Shown here: piece after piece, positions 26,672 through 34,985 of the stretch | Position numbering within the stretch: position 1 is the first letter of the stretch | How the letters are laid out: every line of letters begins with the position of its first letter | Source: Cloacimonetes bacterium UBA5835 | GTDB taxonomy: Bacteria; Cloacimonadota; Cloacimonadia; Cloacimonadales; Cloacimonadaceae | DNA length: 38,728 bases | Direction of reading: 5' to 3' | Assembly: GCA_002432865.1 (NCBI GenBank) | Contig: DJGX01000032.1 | Location: 1 to 38,728 of the forward strand | The notes under the pieces: generated by a model | Databases searched by the model: none | Told to the model about the DNA's origin: nothing | The model's input: the letters and a program-made list of their open reading frames with translations, nothing else | Made by a program: the position numbers and the translations under genes

Positions 26672-27522
26672 TAAAAAGGACTAACGCTTAGACAAAGAAA
26701 GAAATCAGTTCCACCCAGAAAATAAACTTCTTTCGGCAGGGATTTATCTATGGTCTGTTCCATATCCCAATCTGTATCGTAATAAGCATTACCTGCAAGC
26801 CAAGAATTAACTTTGTCCTTCATAAACCATCTACCTTCAACTTTGGGCGATTGCCTAACTCCCAAAGCCAAAGCTAAAAACCAATTATTATATATTCTAA
26901 CTCCTAAACGAGCTGATGCTTCAGCGGAAAAATGTAGATAGGGCTCTGGCTGATTAATTTTCGTTACCCGATATGTATAATTGGCTGCATCATATTCACA
27001 CTCAATTGATTCCACAAATAAGTGTTCCACCCCTAAGGCAGTAATTTTATCAGCATAGGGAGCATCATAAGTAGCTGCTGTCTTTATTCCTGCATTTAGA
27101 TATGCATTATAATTCAGCAAGGGATAGGTGTAACTCCCAGATAACGATAAGACATCCATAAAATATGAGTTTTTTAGGTCACCATTAAAAGAACCTTGAA
27201 TTGCAGCAACATTATCTAAAATCCCAAAAGTAACCATAGGTAAGGGTTTGGGAACAGTTTGAGAGGGAAATTTGGAGTAGGTATAATGTAATATAACTAC
27301 AGAAGCTGATTCTATATGCTCAAAACCCTCATCCGGATTCAGATACTGATAGTAGTTTCCAGAAGTTAAATATCCTCCTCGCATATACCGGACAAACGAC
27401 TCTTGAGGTGTAACCGGAACTGTTTGAGGAACAAAAAAATCTATTATCTGAGCCAATTGTGCATTAACGGTTCCGCACAGAGTAAATAATATAACAGGCA
27501 GCAGAAAACGAATATGTTTCAC
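26668..27522 (-). CDS. Secreted outer-membrane-barrel-like protein of unknown function
   Basis: I do not recognise the family. The 284-residue protein starts with a clear signal peptide (MKHIRFLLPVILFTL...VNAQ). It then shows alternating hydrophobic and polar strands, many Tyr and Trp, and ends in SVSPFY, an aromatic C-terminus typical of outer-membrane beta-barrels. I use the GTG at 27522: the longer TTG start at 27579 lies on the -35 box of the promoter, whereas 27522 has a gagag Shine-Dalgarno and gives a clean signal peptide. Its promoter is nearly consensus, so it may be well expressed. Confidence 0.7.
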   Translation of the reverse strand: MKHIRFLLPVILFTLCGTVNAQLAQIIDFFVPQTVPVTPQESFVRYMRGGYLTSGNYYQYLNPDEGFEHIESASVVILHYTYSKFPSQTVPKPLPMVTFGILDNVAAIQGSFNGDLKNSYFMDVLSLSGSYTYPLLNYNAYLNAGIKTAATYDAPYADKITALGVEHLFVESIECEYDAANYTYRVTKINQPEPYLHFSAEASARLGVRIYNNWFLALALGVRQSPKVEGRWFMKDKVNSWLAGNAYYDTDWDMEQTIDKSLPKEVYFLGGTDFFLCLSVSPFY

Positions 27523-27550
27523 GATAAAACTCTCTTTCCTTATTGATTTA

Positions 27551-27579
27551 ATTATTTCAATAATGCCAATATCTGTCAA
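27551..27579 (-). promoter_or_regulatory. Near-consensus sigma-70 promoter
   Basis: A perfect TTGACA (27579-27574), a 17-base spacer and AATAAT (27556-27551, 5 of 6) predict a start near 27544, about 22 bases before the GTG of the barrel-like protein gene. Confidence 0.8.
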
Positions 27580-27731
27580 GAATAATTATTTATTTACTTC
27601 ATTTGTGAAATGGAGTAAGCTATAAAGTCTCACTGAAAAAAAGCCTGCACAACTATGCGTTCTAATACAATGTTCAATACTCCGGCTGGTTATTGAATGC
27701 AGATGGATATGTGTAATCTTCGCGTCTAATA

Positions 27732-28691
27732 TTATGTTAACTTTACCATTGCGGGCGGTTTTCTTCCTTCAATAACGGAAATAGCATTTTCTACAGCCAG
27801 AAGAGCCATTTTAGTTCTGGTTTCAATACTGGCTGATCCAATATGAGGGAGTAAAACTACATTATCCAAGGCTAAAAGTTCCGGAGGAATATAAGGTTCT
27901 TGTTCATAAACATCCAATCCAGCGGCAAATATTTTTTTTGTGGAAAGTGCCCTAATCAGTTCTTGTTCATCTATAATAGGACCGCGAGAAGTATTTATTA
28001 GAACTGCGCTATCTTTCATAATTTCCAATTCATTTTTTCCGATTAGATGATAGGTATTTTCCGTTAAGGGAATATGCAGTGTGAGGATATCTGCTTCTTT
28101 TAGTAGAGTGTTAAAATCTACTTCTGTTGCTTCATAGGGCAAATTTTGGTTAAGAGGAATATCATTATGATAAATAATCTGCATATTAAAACCGACAGCG
28201 CGTTTAGCAACTGCCTGACCGATTCTACCCATACCTAAAATTCCCAAGGTTTTGTTATTAACATCCTGACCTAACATCAGCATTGGTTCCCAACCCTTAA
28301 ATTTGCCACTTCGGATAAAGCGTTCACTTTCTGTGATTCTTCTACAGGTTGCCATAATTAGAGCCCAAGTAAGATCAGCAGTTGTTTCTGTTAAAACTCC
28401 AGGAGTATTGCAAACCACGATTCCACATTTTATTGCATATTCAACATCGATATTATTGTAGCCGACTGCATAATTGGAAATAACTTTCAATTTAGGAGCT
28501 GCGTCTATAATTTCTTTATCTATAATATCGGTTAGTAAGCAGATCAAGGCGTCGGCATCTTTAATGTTTTCCATAATTTCCTGTTTAGTTAAAGAGCGGT
28601 TATAGGGATTGATTTTTAAAGTAAAATTATCTTCCAGAAGCTTTATTGCAGGTTCCGGAAGCAAACGAGTTAAAAATAAAAGCGGTTTCAT
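27732..28691 (-). CDS. D-isomer-specific 2-hydroxyacid dehydrogenase (glyoxylate/hydroxypyruvate reductase-like)
   Basis: The 319-residue NAD(P)-dependent enzyme should reduce a 2-keto acid to the D-hydroxy acid. The nucleotide-binding motif is GxGxxG in GILGMGRIG (150-158). Catalytic residues are in place: Arg236 in NTSRGPIID, Glu265 in DVYEQEP, and His283 in LPHIGSA. The sequence style is nearest to glyoxylate/hydroxypyruvate reductases, but the substrate cannot be fixed. Its ATG overlaps the stop of the VOC-nitroreductase gene by 4 bases, so the two are co-translated. No strong terminator is visible downstream; there is only a 7-bp hairpin at 27673-27697 and an A-run at 27636-27642. Confidence 0.88.
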   Translation of the reverse strand: MKPLLFLTRLLPEPAIKLLEDNFTLKINPYNRSLTKQEIMENIKDADALICLLTDIIDKEIIDAAPKLKVISNYAVGYNNIDVEYAIKCGIVVCNTPGVLTETTADLTWALIMATCRRITESERFIRSGKFKGWEPMLMLGQDVNNKTLGILGMGRIGQAVAKRAVGFNMQIIYHNDIPLNQNLPYEATEVDFNTLLKEADILTLHIPLTENTYHLIGKNELEIMKDSAVLINTSRGPIIDEQELIRALSTKKIFAAGLDVYEQEPYIPPELLALDNVVLLPHIGSASIETRTKMALLAVENAISVIEGRKPPAMVKLT

Positions 28692-29527
28692 AGATACCTC
28701 ACAAAATCCTTCACTTGATGTCTTTCGGGAACAGGAAAATGTTCAGCAGGATAACCAATTGGAGTTAAGCAAGCAATATAATCTTGATGCGGAATTCCCA
28801 GCAAATCCTTAATTTCATCTTTATCCATATCGGTTACCCAACAGGTTCCCAAATCATAAGCTTTAGCAGCCAGCATTAAATGATAAGCAGCAATACAGGC
28901 ATCCTGAATCTTCCGATGAGAAATATCTCCTTTAGAGGCAACGGCAATAGCATAAGGAGAAGCTAAAATTGGTTTTCCGGAAGGACCCCTTAAAGAAACA
29001 ATTTTCTCCAGAATTTCTCGCTGCTTAATTACTATATAATAATAACTTTGCAAATTACAAGCAGTGGGAGAATAGCGGCAAAGTTCAAAAACTTTATTTA
29101 AAAGCTCTTCTGGAACCGGTTCAGATTTATATTTACGGATACTGCGTCTGGTTTTCAAACCTTCTTCCAATGTTATATATGGTTCCAATTGATGATCAAA
29201 ACACTGAAACTCTAAAGATCGACCTTCAGGATCGGCAGCCCAGAAATTATAGATATTATAGGCAAGATTAGGTTTAGGAGCAGTTTTGGCTATTGCTTTT
29301 AGCCTCGAATAGATAGCATCAACTTCTTTTCTGTCCTTACAGAAAAAAGTTATTGTTCCAGAGATTTCACTTATATCACATCTACAAAAACCAAGTAATT
29401 GATTTCCAGCTCTAAAAATTATGCAAGAATCCTGATTAAGCCACACAGGGAGTGCCAAAACTGAAGTGTAAAAATCCACTATCAAATCTAACTTTTTTGT
29501 TTTGAAGAAATTAATAGCATTCATCAT
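28688..29527 (-). CDS. VOC (glyoxalase-like) domain fused to a nitroreductase
   Basis: The 279-residue protein has two domains. Residues 1-112 resemble the vicinal-oxygen-chelate fold (KLDLIVDFYTSVLALPVW at the start, ADPEGRSLEFQCF at the end). Residues about 118-279 are a nitroreductase-like FMN domain, with TRRSIRKYKSEPVPEELL at its start and LGTCWV near 242. Stand-alone nitroreductases have 160-220 residues, so this is a true fusion in one frame. It is co-translated with the dehydrogenase downstream, suggesting a shared redox or detoxification role; the substrate is unknown. Two adjacent ATGs (29527 and 29524) both suit the AAGGA site, the second slightly better. Confidence 0.82.
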   Translation of the reverse strand: MMNAINFFKTKKLDLIVDFYTSVLALPVWLNQDSCIIFRAGNQLLGFCRCDISEISGTITFFCKDRKEVDAIYSRLKAIAKTAPKPNLAYNIYNFWAADPEGRSLEFQCFDHQLEPYITLEEGLKTRRSIRKYKSEPVPEELLNKVFELCRYSPTACNLQSYYYIVIKQREILEKIVSLRGPSGKPILASPYAIAVASKGDISHRKIQDACIAAYHLMLAAKAYDLGTCWVTDMDKDEIKDLLGIPHQDYIACLTPIGYPAEHFPVPERHQVKDFVRYL

Positions 29528-29631
29528 AAATCCTTAATAAGTTACTATAGTATAATGTAATCTATTTTACCCAGAAAAGCAAATATAAAGTAGGATGGAC
29601 ACAAGATTTAATGGACTTAGTTTTAGATAAC

Positions 29632-29661
29632 GGACTACAGGATTATAGGATTGAGCGGATT
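29632..29661. repeat. GGATT repeats spaced by 8-9 bases
   Basis: Four copies of ggact/ggatt start at 29632, 29640, 29648 and 29657, in the 247-base gap downstream of hisS. The core and spacing echo the reverse complement of the tandem repeat at 9-92 (aggattta units). Confidence 0.55.
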
Positions 29662-29675
29662 TCTTTTAAACAATA

Positions 29676-29707
29676 AGAAAAAAAAGAAAAGAGGATTATG
29701 TAAATCC
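29676..29707 (-). terminator. Weak intrinsic terminator after hisS
   Basis: On the - strand a 5-bp stem (ggatt/aatcc, loop of 5) is followed by a long pyrimidine tract with eight consecutive T. The stem is short, so this is tentative. It lies about 70 bases past the hisS stop codon. Confidence 0.4.
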
Positions 29708-29774
29708 GGAGTAATTTGTGCCAAGACAACTACAATATTTGAACTAAGAAATCCCTGCACTTAGAACTTTAAAC

Positions 29775-31040
29775 TTAAATCTTAGCCCTTATTCTTTGTT
29801 TAGTATCTTCTGCATTCATAGCCACCCTTATCTGTTCTCCGGTTTGTAAATTTTTCAGATTTATGGTTTTATTAGCAAGTTCGTCTTCTCCGATAATAAT
29901 GGCATATTTTGCTCCGCTGGCATCAGCCGCTTTAAATTGTGCTTTCATAGAATTTTTATCAGGATCATAATCTACAATAAGTCCCTTAATCCTTAGATCA
30001 TTTAAGTAAGTTAAAACCTCTAAGCGTACATTTTCTCCTAAACAAACAAGGTAGGCATCCGGTTTCGGCTTTTCTGCATAATTAATCTTTTCTTCTTCCA
30101 AAGCTATAAGCAGGCGTTCAAAACCACCAGCAAAACCAATTGCGGGAACACTTTTACCTCCGATTTGTTCAATAAGTCCGTTATATCTTCCTCCCCCGGC
30201 CAAGGAATTTTGTGCGCCCAAACCTTCGTAAACTATTTCAAAGGCAGTATTTGTATAATAATCGAGTCCGCGTACAATTCGAGGATTGATTATATATTTT
30301 ATCTTCATTGCCTGCAGATAGTTACATACAGCCTCAAAATGTTTTTCACAGGGCTCATCCAAATAATTTAATTGAGAAGGAGCATCGTCTCTAAGTTCTA
30401 TACAGGAAGGCACTTTACAATCAAGTAATCGGCGAGGATTAGTGTTAAAACGATTTTGGCAATCGGGGCAAAGTTTACCTAAAAAAGGTCTATAATATTC
30501 CTGCAAAGCTTTATCGTAAAGCACAGCACAATCAGGGCAACCCACACTGTTAATTTCCAACCGTAATTTATTCAATCCCAAGCTATTAAGCCATAGCATA
30601 GAAATGGCAATTACTTCTGCATCGTAATAGGGATTGTTACTACCGATAAATTCTATCCCATATTGATAAAATTGACGATATCTACCAGCTTGGGGACGGT
30701 CGTAACGAAACATAGGCCCTAAATAAAAAAGTTTTGAGCGCTTGGATAATTTATCCAAATTATTTTCTACATAGCTACGCACCACTGGGGCTGTTCCTTC
30801 AGGACGCAATGCAAATTCGCGACCCTTTTTATCGCAGAAACGATACATTTCTTTTTGAACTACATCTGAGCTTTCCCCAGAACTGCGTTCAAAGAGTTCT
30901 GAAACTTCAAAAATGGGGGTAGTTATTTCTTGATAGCCAAAACAGATGGCAAATTTACGAAAGCTATCCTGCAGGAATTGCCATTTATAGCTATCTTCAG
31001 GCAGAATATCAAAAGTTCCACGAGGGATGTTATATTTCAT
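29775..31040 (-). CDS. hisS: Histidyl-tRNA synthetase
   Basis: The 421-residue class II synthetase charges tRNA-His. Motif 2 is LRPEGTAPVVRSY (78-90). The histidine-specific motif RGLDYYTNTAFEI lies near 260, and motif 3 with AIGFAGGFERLL near 300. The anticodon-binding domain follows from about 330. A Cys-rich insertion (CPDC...CPDC...C...C near 167-215) could bind zinc. It follows truA with a 78-base gap that contains a perfect TATAAT, so it may have its own promoter as well as readthrough. Confidence 0.97.
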   Translation of the reverse strand: MKYNIPRGTFDILPEDSYKWQFLQDSFRKFAICFGYQEITTPIFEVSELFERSSGESSDVVQKEMYRFCDKKGREFALRPEGTAPVVRSYVENNLDKLSKRSKLFYLGPMFRYDRPQAGRYRQFYQYGIEFIGSNNPYYDAEVIAISMLWLNSLGLNKLRLEINSVGCPDCAVLYDKALQEYYRPFLGKLCPDCQNRFNTNPRRLLDCKVPSCIELRDDAPSQLNYLDEPCEKHFEAVCNYLQAMKIKYIINPRIVRGLDYYTNTAFEIVYEGLGAQNSLAGGGRYNGLIEQIGGKSVPAIGFAGGFERLLIALEEEKINYAEKPKPDAYLVCLGENVRLEVLTYLNDLRIKGLIVDYDPDKNSMKAQFKAADASGAKYAIIIGEDELANKTINLKNLQTGEQIRVAMNAEDTKQRIRAKI

Positions 31041-31100
31041 TAGTATTTCCTCTTAAATTTTTAAATTCCATTTTGTTATTATCTTCTCTTCAGCATATAT

Positions 31101-31128
31101 ATTATAGACCTTACCCTTTTAGGGCAAA
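31101..31128 (-). promoter_or_regulatory. Possible promoter of hisS
   Basis: A perfect TATAAT (31106-31101) is preceded by TTTGCC or TTGCCC at 15-16 bases, a weak -35. The predicted start near 31094 gives a leader of about 54 bases. Confidence 0.45.
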
Positions 31129-31925
31129 TCGGAAATATCACCATTATTTTCCTGTAATTCGGGAAGGTAAGATTCGTCAAGAAACTTATCCGGATATTTC
31201 ACATTCATTAAGTAAAGCCCTGAGGCAGGGGCTGTTATCACTAAATTTTGGCGGGGACATTTCTTTTTCAAAATATCCGAAATCGTTTCAGGAGGGAGAT
31301 TAAAATGGGAAATATTAGCCAGAGTTCCAACCATTCTCCGAACCATATTATGCAGAAAACGGTCTGCTACAAAATCAAAGCTAAAATAGTCTGTTTGCTC
31401 GTTAATATCGCATACTTTCAATTCACACATTCTATTGGGTATTTCTGGATTGTTGCGTCCGAAAGAAGAAAAATCATATTTTCCTATAAGATAGGTAGCT
31501 GCTGCTTGCATTCTTTCCAGTTTTAAAGTTAAATAGGGTATAAAACCAGTATAATTACGGTTAAAGGGATTTTTTTCCTTAGCTAAAATATAACGATAAC
31601 TTCTTTCATACGCTTGATAGCGAGCACTTAATGCAGGGCTTACTTTCTTTATTTCCAACACTTTAATATCATCGGGAAGATATCGGTTGAAAGCTAAAAG
31701 CAACTGATATTCTTTCATTGAACCCATATAATCAAAATGCGCATATTGGCCTAATGAATGAACTCCGGCATCTGTTCTTCCAGCAGCAATTAAAGAAGTT
31801 TTTTCACAGGTAAAGATTTGTAATGCGTTTTCCATTACTTCTTGAATAGCAAGTCCGTTTTTCTGTTTTTGCCAGCCGCAATAAGCTGTGCCATCATAAC
31901 ATATCTTTATTAAGTATCTTGCCAT
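31119..31925 (-). CDS. truA: tRNA pseudouridine synthase A
   Basis: The 268-residue enzyme makes pseudouridine at positions 38-40 of tRNA anticodon arms. The catalytic Asp52 lies in AAGRTDAGVHSLGQ (47-60). The N-terminus (YLIKICYDGTAYCGWQKQ) and the FLHNMVRRMVG motif near 190 are typical. Start supported by a gagg Shine-Dalgarno. It lies 12 bases after the small membrane protein gene, so it is probably part of the same transcript, and is followed by hisS, another tRNA function. Confidence 0.96.
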   Translation of the reverse strand: MARYLIKICYDGTAYCGWQKQKNGLAIQEVMENALQIFTCEKTSLIAAGRTDAGVHSLGQYAHFDYMGSMKEYQLLLAFNRYLPDDIKVLEIKKVSPALSARYQAYERSYRYILAKEKNPFNRNYTGFIPYLTLKLERMQAAATYLIGKYDFSSFGRNNPEIPNRMCELKVCDINEQTDYFSFDFVADRFLHNMVRRMVGTLANISHFNLPPETISDILKKKCPRQNLVITAPASGLYLMNVKYPDKFLDESYLPELQENNGDISDLP

Positions 31926-31937
31926 TTTTCCTCTGTA

Positions 31938-32576
31938 TTACAAACTGTGCACTATAACTAATAACGCCAGGAAGAATATTCCCAGATAGTTAGCCCGGTA
32001 GTTATGGATTTCTTTTTCGCGCTCAAAACTTAATAAATCAGTAACTGATGTGTTTATTTCAGGCGAAAGGGAAGATACCTTTTTTAGAACATCCCTAATC
32101 TGAGCTAAAACCAAGTTTCCACCTTTAACCTGTTTTAGATTTCTATATTCAGCAAAAAATGCTTCGATAAAATAAATGGTAGCAAACAGATAATAAAACA
32201 AATAGTTTACCGTTTTCCACCTGCGTAACCTCTTGCTCTCTATGGCAATATCCTTTAGTTTAACATTTCCCAGAACATAAACTGTAACTGCAATCAAATA
32301 TAGTATTTGTATACTGAAGAACACAGTGGTTAAAAAATCTTGAGCAAAAAGAGTTGCAAAAACCCAATAACCAGCAAAAAAAGGCAATAATCTTTTTAGA
32401 GAATTTAAAAATAACCGATATAAAGAAGGTTCAAAACCTAAAATAACCAATATCAAAATCAGCTGAATCAATAGCTGACGAAGCGAAGAATCTACTCCTA
32501 TTGCCAGACCTGTTAAAAAAACAGCTAACTTCAAATAGAGATGCTGTCCCGAAATTGGATAAGATATGAACTTCAT
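31938..32576 (-). CDS. Polytopic membrane protein, faintly EcfT-like
   Basis: I do not recognise this 212-residue protein with confidence. It has about five hydrophobic segments (roughly 15-50, 62-78, 85-102, 125-142 and 195-211), with a basic stretch (KRLRRWKTV) near 118. The N-terminal half faintly resembles EcfT/CbiQ transporter subunits, but their ARG coupling motifs are not evident and no ATPase or S-component gene is near. Its start overlaps the TPR lipoprotein stop by 4 bases (ATGA), so translation is coupled to it. Confidence 0.5.
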   Translation of the reverse strand: MKFISYPISGQHLYLKLAVFLTGLAIGVDSSLRQLLIQLILILVILGFEPSLYRLFLNSLKRLLPFFAGYWVFATLFAQDFLTTVFFSIQILYLIAVTVYVLGNVKLKDIAIESKRLRRWKTVNYLFYYLFATIYFIEAFFAEYRNLKQVKGGNLVLAQIRDVLKKVSSLSPEINTSVTDLLSFEREKEIHNYRANYLGIFFLALLVIVHSL

Positions 32577-34954
32577 TCAAGGGGTATTTCTTCTTTTTTT
32601 TCTGGAACTGACTCTTCTGGAAGAGTCGGAACAGGATTTTCTTCTGGTTCCGGAGTATTTACTTCCGGAGTTTCAGTTTCAAGTGAACTAATATCTTCTT
32701 CCTGTTTGTTTTCTACCGGAGGAATAATCTTAGCCAAAGTATCAACTAAAACAGGAATTTCATTATATATTTTTAAACTATCCGACAAGGATTTATGTAT
32801 CTCTGCTCCCTCCGGAAGAGGTAGTTCTTTCTTGTTTTCGTTAATATTTAAAGAAGTGGAATCTACTACAGTAGAATCAGCAACAGGAATATCAAATTTA
32901 GGAGCTCCTCTTAGCAAGAAAATATCACCATTAAAGAATCTTTGTGTGATAGTGGCATATTCGCCAGCCTCAGGTTCTTCTAAAACAGCATTTAAATAAG
33001 GTTTAGCCAATAAGGTATCGACCTGTTCAAAACTGTAAAACCATCCCAAACGATAATTAGCGGCCAGCTTAATTTTTGGATAGCGCGAACGGGTAAGTTC
33101 TTCAAGACCTACCAAAGCAGAATCTGGAGCAGTGTATATTTGTTCCAGATACAGCTCTAAAAGCTGTTCTTCTCGTTCTTCTAAAGGATCAATTAAACGC
33201 ACTGGCAGATCATTCTGTAAGGCATATAGCGCTGTTGTAAATTTATTCTCTGGATATTGTTCTTGCATTTGAGTTAAAATTTCTGCATTTTCAGGACTTT
33301 CTGGATAGTTGTTATGATAAATAGAGCCTATAGCAAACAAACAAAAAGGAATTATTTCACTATCAAACCGCTCTATAATCTCTTCCAGAGTGTTTATTCT
33401 GTCTTGACATAACTCGTTTTCCTGTTCCAATCTGGTAATTTCAGAACGAATTGATACAACTAAAGTATCTATCTGGTTAGAAGAGCTATCCTGTATTGCA
33501 ATAATGTTATCCTTTAGCAAACTATCTTCAGCAGCTATTTCCGGTTTCGTTATTTTTAAGGAATCAGCAGTGCTTGATAAACTATCTGTAAAAGTGCTAA
33601 CATCAAGAAGATCATCTAATTGGGTAAGCAATTCAGTTTTATCTACTATACCTATACTATCTTCTTCAGAAATTTCCTGTATCGGTACAATGGCTCTTAA
33701 CGAATCCAGAATTGCATTATTTTTACTGATAAGAGCTAGTAAAGAATCACATCTGTTTGCCAGAATATCTTTTTGAGCAATAACAATTCTATAGCGTGCT
33801 ATGGCAGAATCTGGTAAAGCTAATACATTCAAAAAGCTTTCTGCAGCCTGATATTGATAATCCAAAAAATTGCTTAGATTTTTTTCACAATCAAGACCTT
33901 GGCGGGGAGAGACCAAACCTAAGGCTGAAGATTTTGCCTGAGCAGATGCTGCAAGAGGAGATGAAGAAAATTCAGTTCGTACTCTATTATAACTAGCAAT
34001 TGCTTTATGAATATCTCCTTGATTGTAATAATAGTGTTCTGCCAAGTAATAATATCCACCTGCAGAACCTGCTGTGCGAGGATAATTTTTGTTGATAAGT
34101 TCAATTTCAGATCTGGCTGCAGTTGTATCCCCCAAAGCAAATTGAGCTCTTGCTTTCAATAAACGGACGAAGGGTAATTTATCAGGACGAGATTCTGCTT
34201 TTAACAATCCTTTTGCAGTTTTGAGTGCTTTTTCCGCTTCTCCCAATTCCAATTCATTTAATCCGATATAATAAGTTCCATCCAATTTTTTTGCTTTATC
34301 GATCCCACGAGCGTTTTGCATTTTTTTAAATGCTTCCAGGGATTTGGCAAAGTCCTTTTGTTCATAGTAGTTCTTTCCAAAAAGGAAATATGCCTCGCGA
34401 TATTCTTTTGTTTTAGGAAATTCGTTAATTATCCTTTCCAGATAGTGTTGAGCTTTAATATAATCCTTATCCTGTATAGCAAAATCAGCTAAAACGGATA
34501 GAGCCATTGGATGATGTTTACGGTATTTAGGGTTGCGTAAAAATTCATCGAGTAGTTTTTCAGCCTCTTTGGGTTGATTTGTTTCTCTTAAAATTTTGGC
34601 TATGTAGATATATGCTTCGGGAACATATTTACTATCGGGAAAGCGAATTACCAGATTTTGGAATTGGTCTTTTGCCTGGAAAGCGCTATTACCTTTATAG
34701 TAAAGGGATTTTGCCATCAAATAGTATGCTTCTTCAACCCTTTTGCCTTTTTTATCAGTAGCAATAATTTTCCCGCATTTCTTTATCGCTTTTGTATATT
34801 CATCAATTGCTTGAGCATTTGGTCTACCATTACTGTTTAGCGGTTTGGATTGTGCCGATTTAAAATAATTTCTGGCATTATACATAGTATTTACCTCACA
34901 GGCAAAAAGCCCGATAAGGCAAAGCAGACAGATAATTATTACTCGGCATTTCAT
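32573..34954 (-). CDS. Large TPR-repeat lipoprotein
   Basis: The 793-residue protein has a lipoprotein signal with LFAC (Cys19). Many TPR units run from about 45 to 400, with the BamD/YbgF-like pattern of FPDSKYVPEAYIYIAKIL and YPRTAGSAGGYYYLAEHYY. A coiled-coil stretch (near 500-535) and more TPR-like units (540-650) follow. The C-terminus from about 740 is a Glu/Pro-rich disordered tail. It is probably anchored in a membrane and acts as a scaffold in the periplasm; the partner is unknown. It lies 31 bases after hutH and overlaps the polytopic membrane protein gene. Confidence 0.75.
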   Translation of the reverse strand: MKCRVIIICLLCLIGLFACEVNTMYNARNYFKSAQSKPLNSNGRPNAQAIDEYTKAIKKCGKIIATDKKGKRVEEAYYLMAKSLYYKGNSAFQAKDQFQNLVIRFPDSKYVPEAYIYIAKILRETNQPKEAEKLLDEFLRNPKYRKHHPMALSVLADFAIQDKDYIKAQHYLERIINEFPKTKEYREAYFLFGKNYYEQKDFAKSLEAFKKMQNARGIDKAKKLDGTYYIGLNELELGEAEKALKTAKGLLKAESRPDKLPFVRLLKARAQFALGDTTAARSEIELINKNYPRTAGSAGGYYYLAEHYYYNQGDIHKAIASYNRVRTEFSSSPLAASAQAKSSALGLVSPRQGLDCEKNLSNFLDYQYQAAESFLNVLALPDSAIARYRIVIAQKDILANRCDSLLALISKNNAILDSLRAIVPIQEISEEDSIGIVDKTELLTQLDDLLDVSTFTDSLSSTADSLKITKPEIAAEDSLLKDNIIAIQDSSSNQIDTLVVSIRSEITRLEQENELCQDRINTLEEIIERFDSEIIPFCLFAIGSIYHNNYPESPENAEILTQMQEQYPENKFTTALYALQNDLPVRLIDPLEEREEQLLELYLEQIYTAPDSALVGLEELTRSRYPKIKLAANYRLGWFYSFEQVDTLLAKPYLNAVLEEPEAGEYATITQRFFNGDIFLLRGAPKFDIPVADSTVVDSTSLNINENKKELPLPEGAEIHKSLSDSLKIYNEIPVLVDTLAKIIPPVENKQEEDISSLETETPEVNTPEPEENPVPTLPEESVPEKKEEIPLE

Positions 34955-34985
34955 AATTCAATAACCGCGGAATGCTATATTCCTG

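Noticed and set aside
27523..27579. N-terminal extension of the barrel-like protein from a TTG codon
   Set aside because: The TTG lies on the -35 box of a near-consensus promoter, and the signal peptide and Shine-Dalgarno fit the GTG at 27522.
32541..32999. 152-codon open frame on the + strand at the 3' end of the TPR lipoprotein gene
   Set aside because: Its Ser/Gly-rich composition mirrors the Glu/Pro-rich tail codons on the other strand; there is no independent support.
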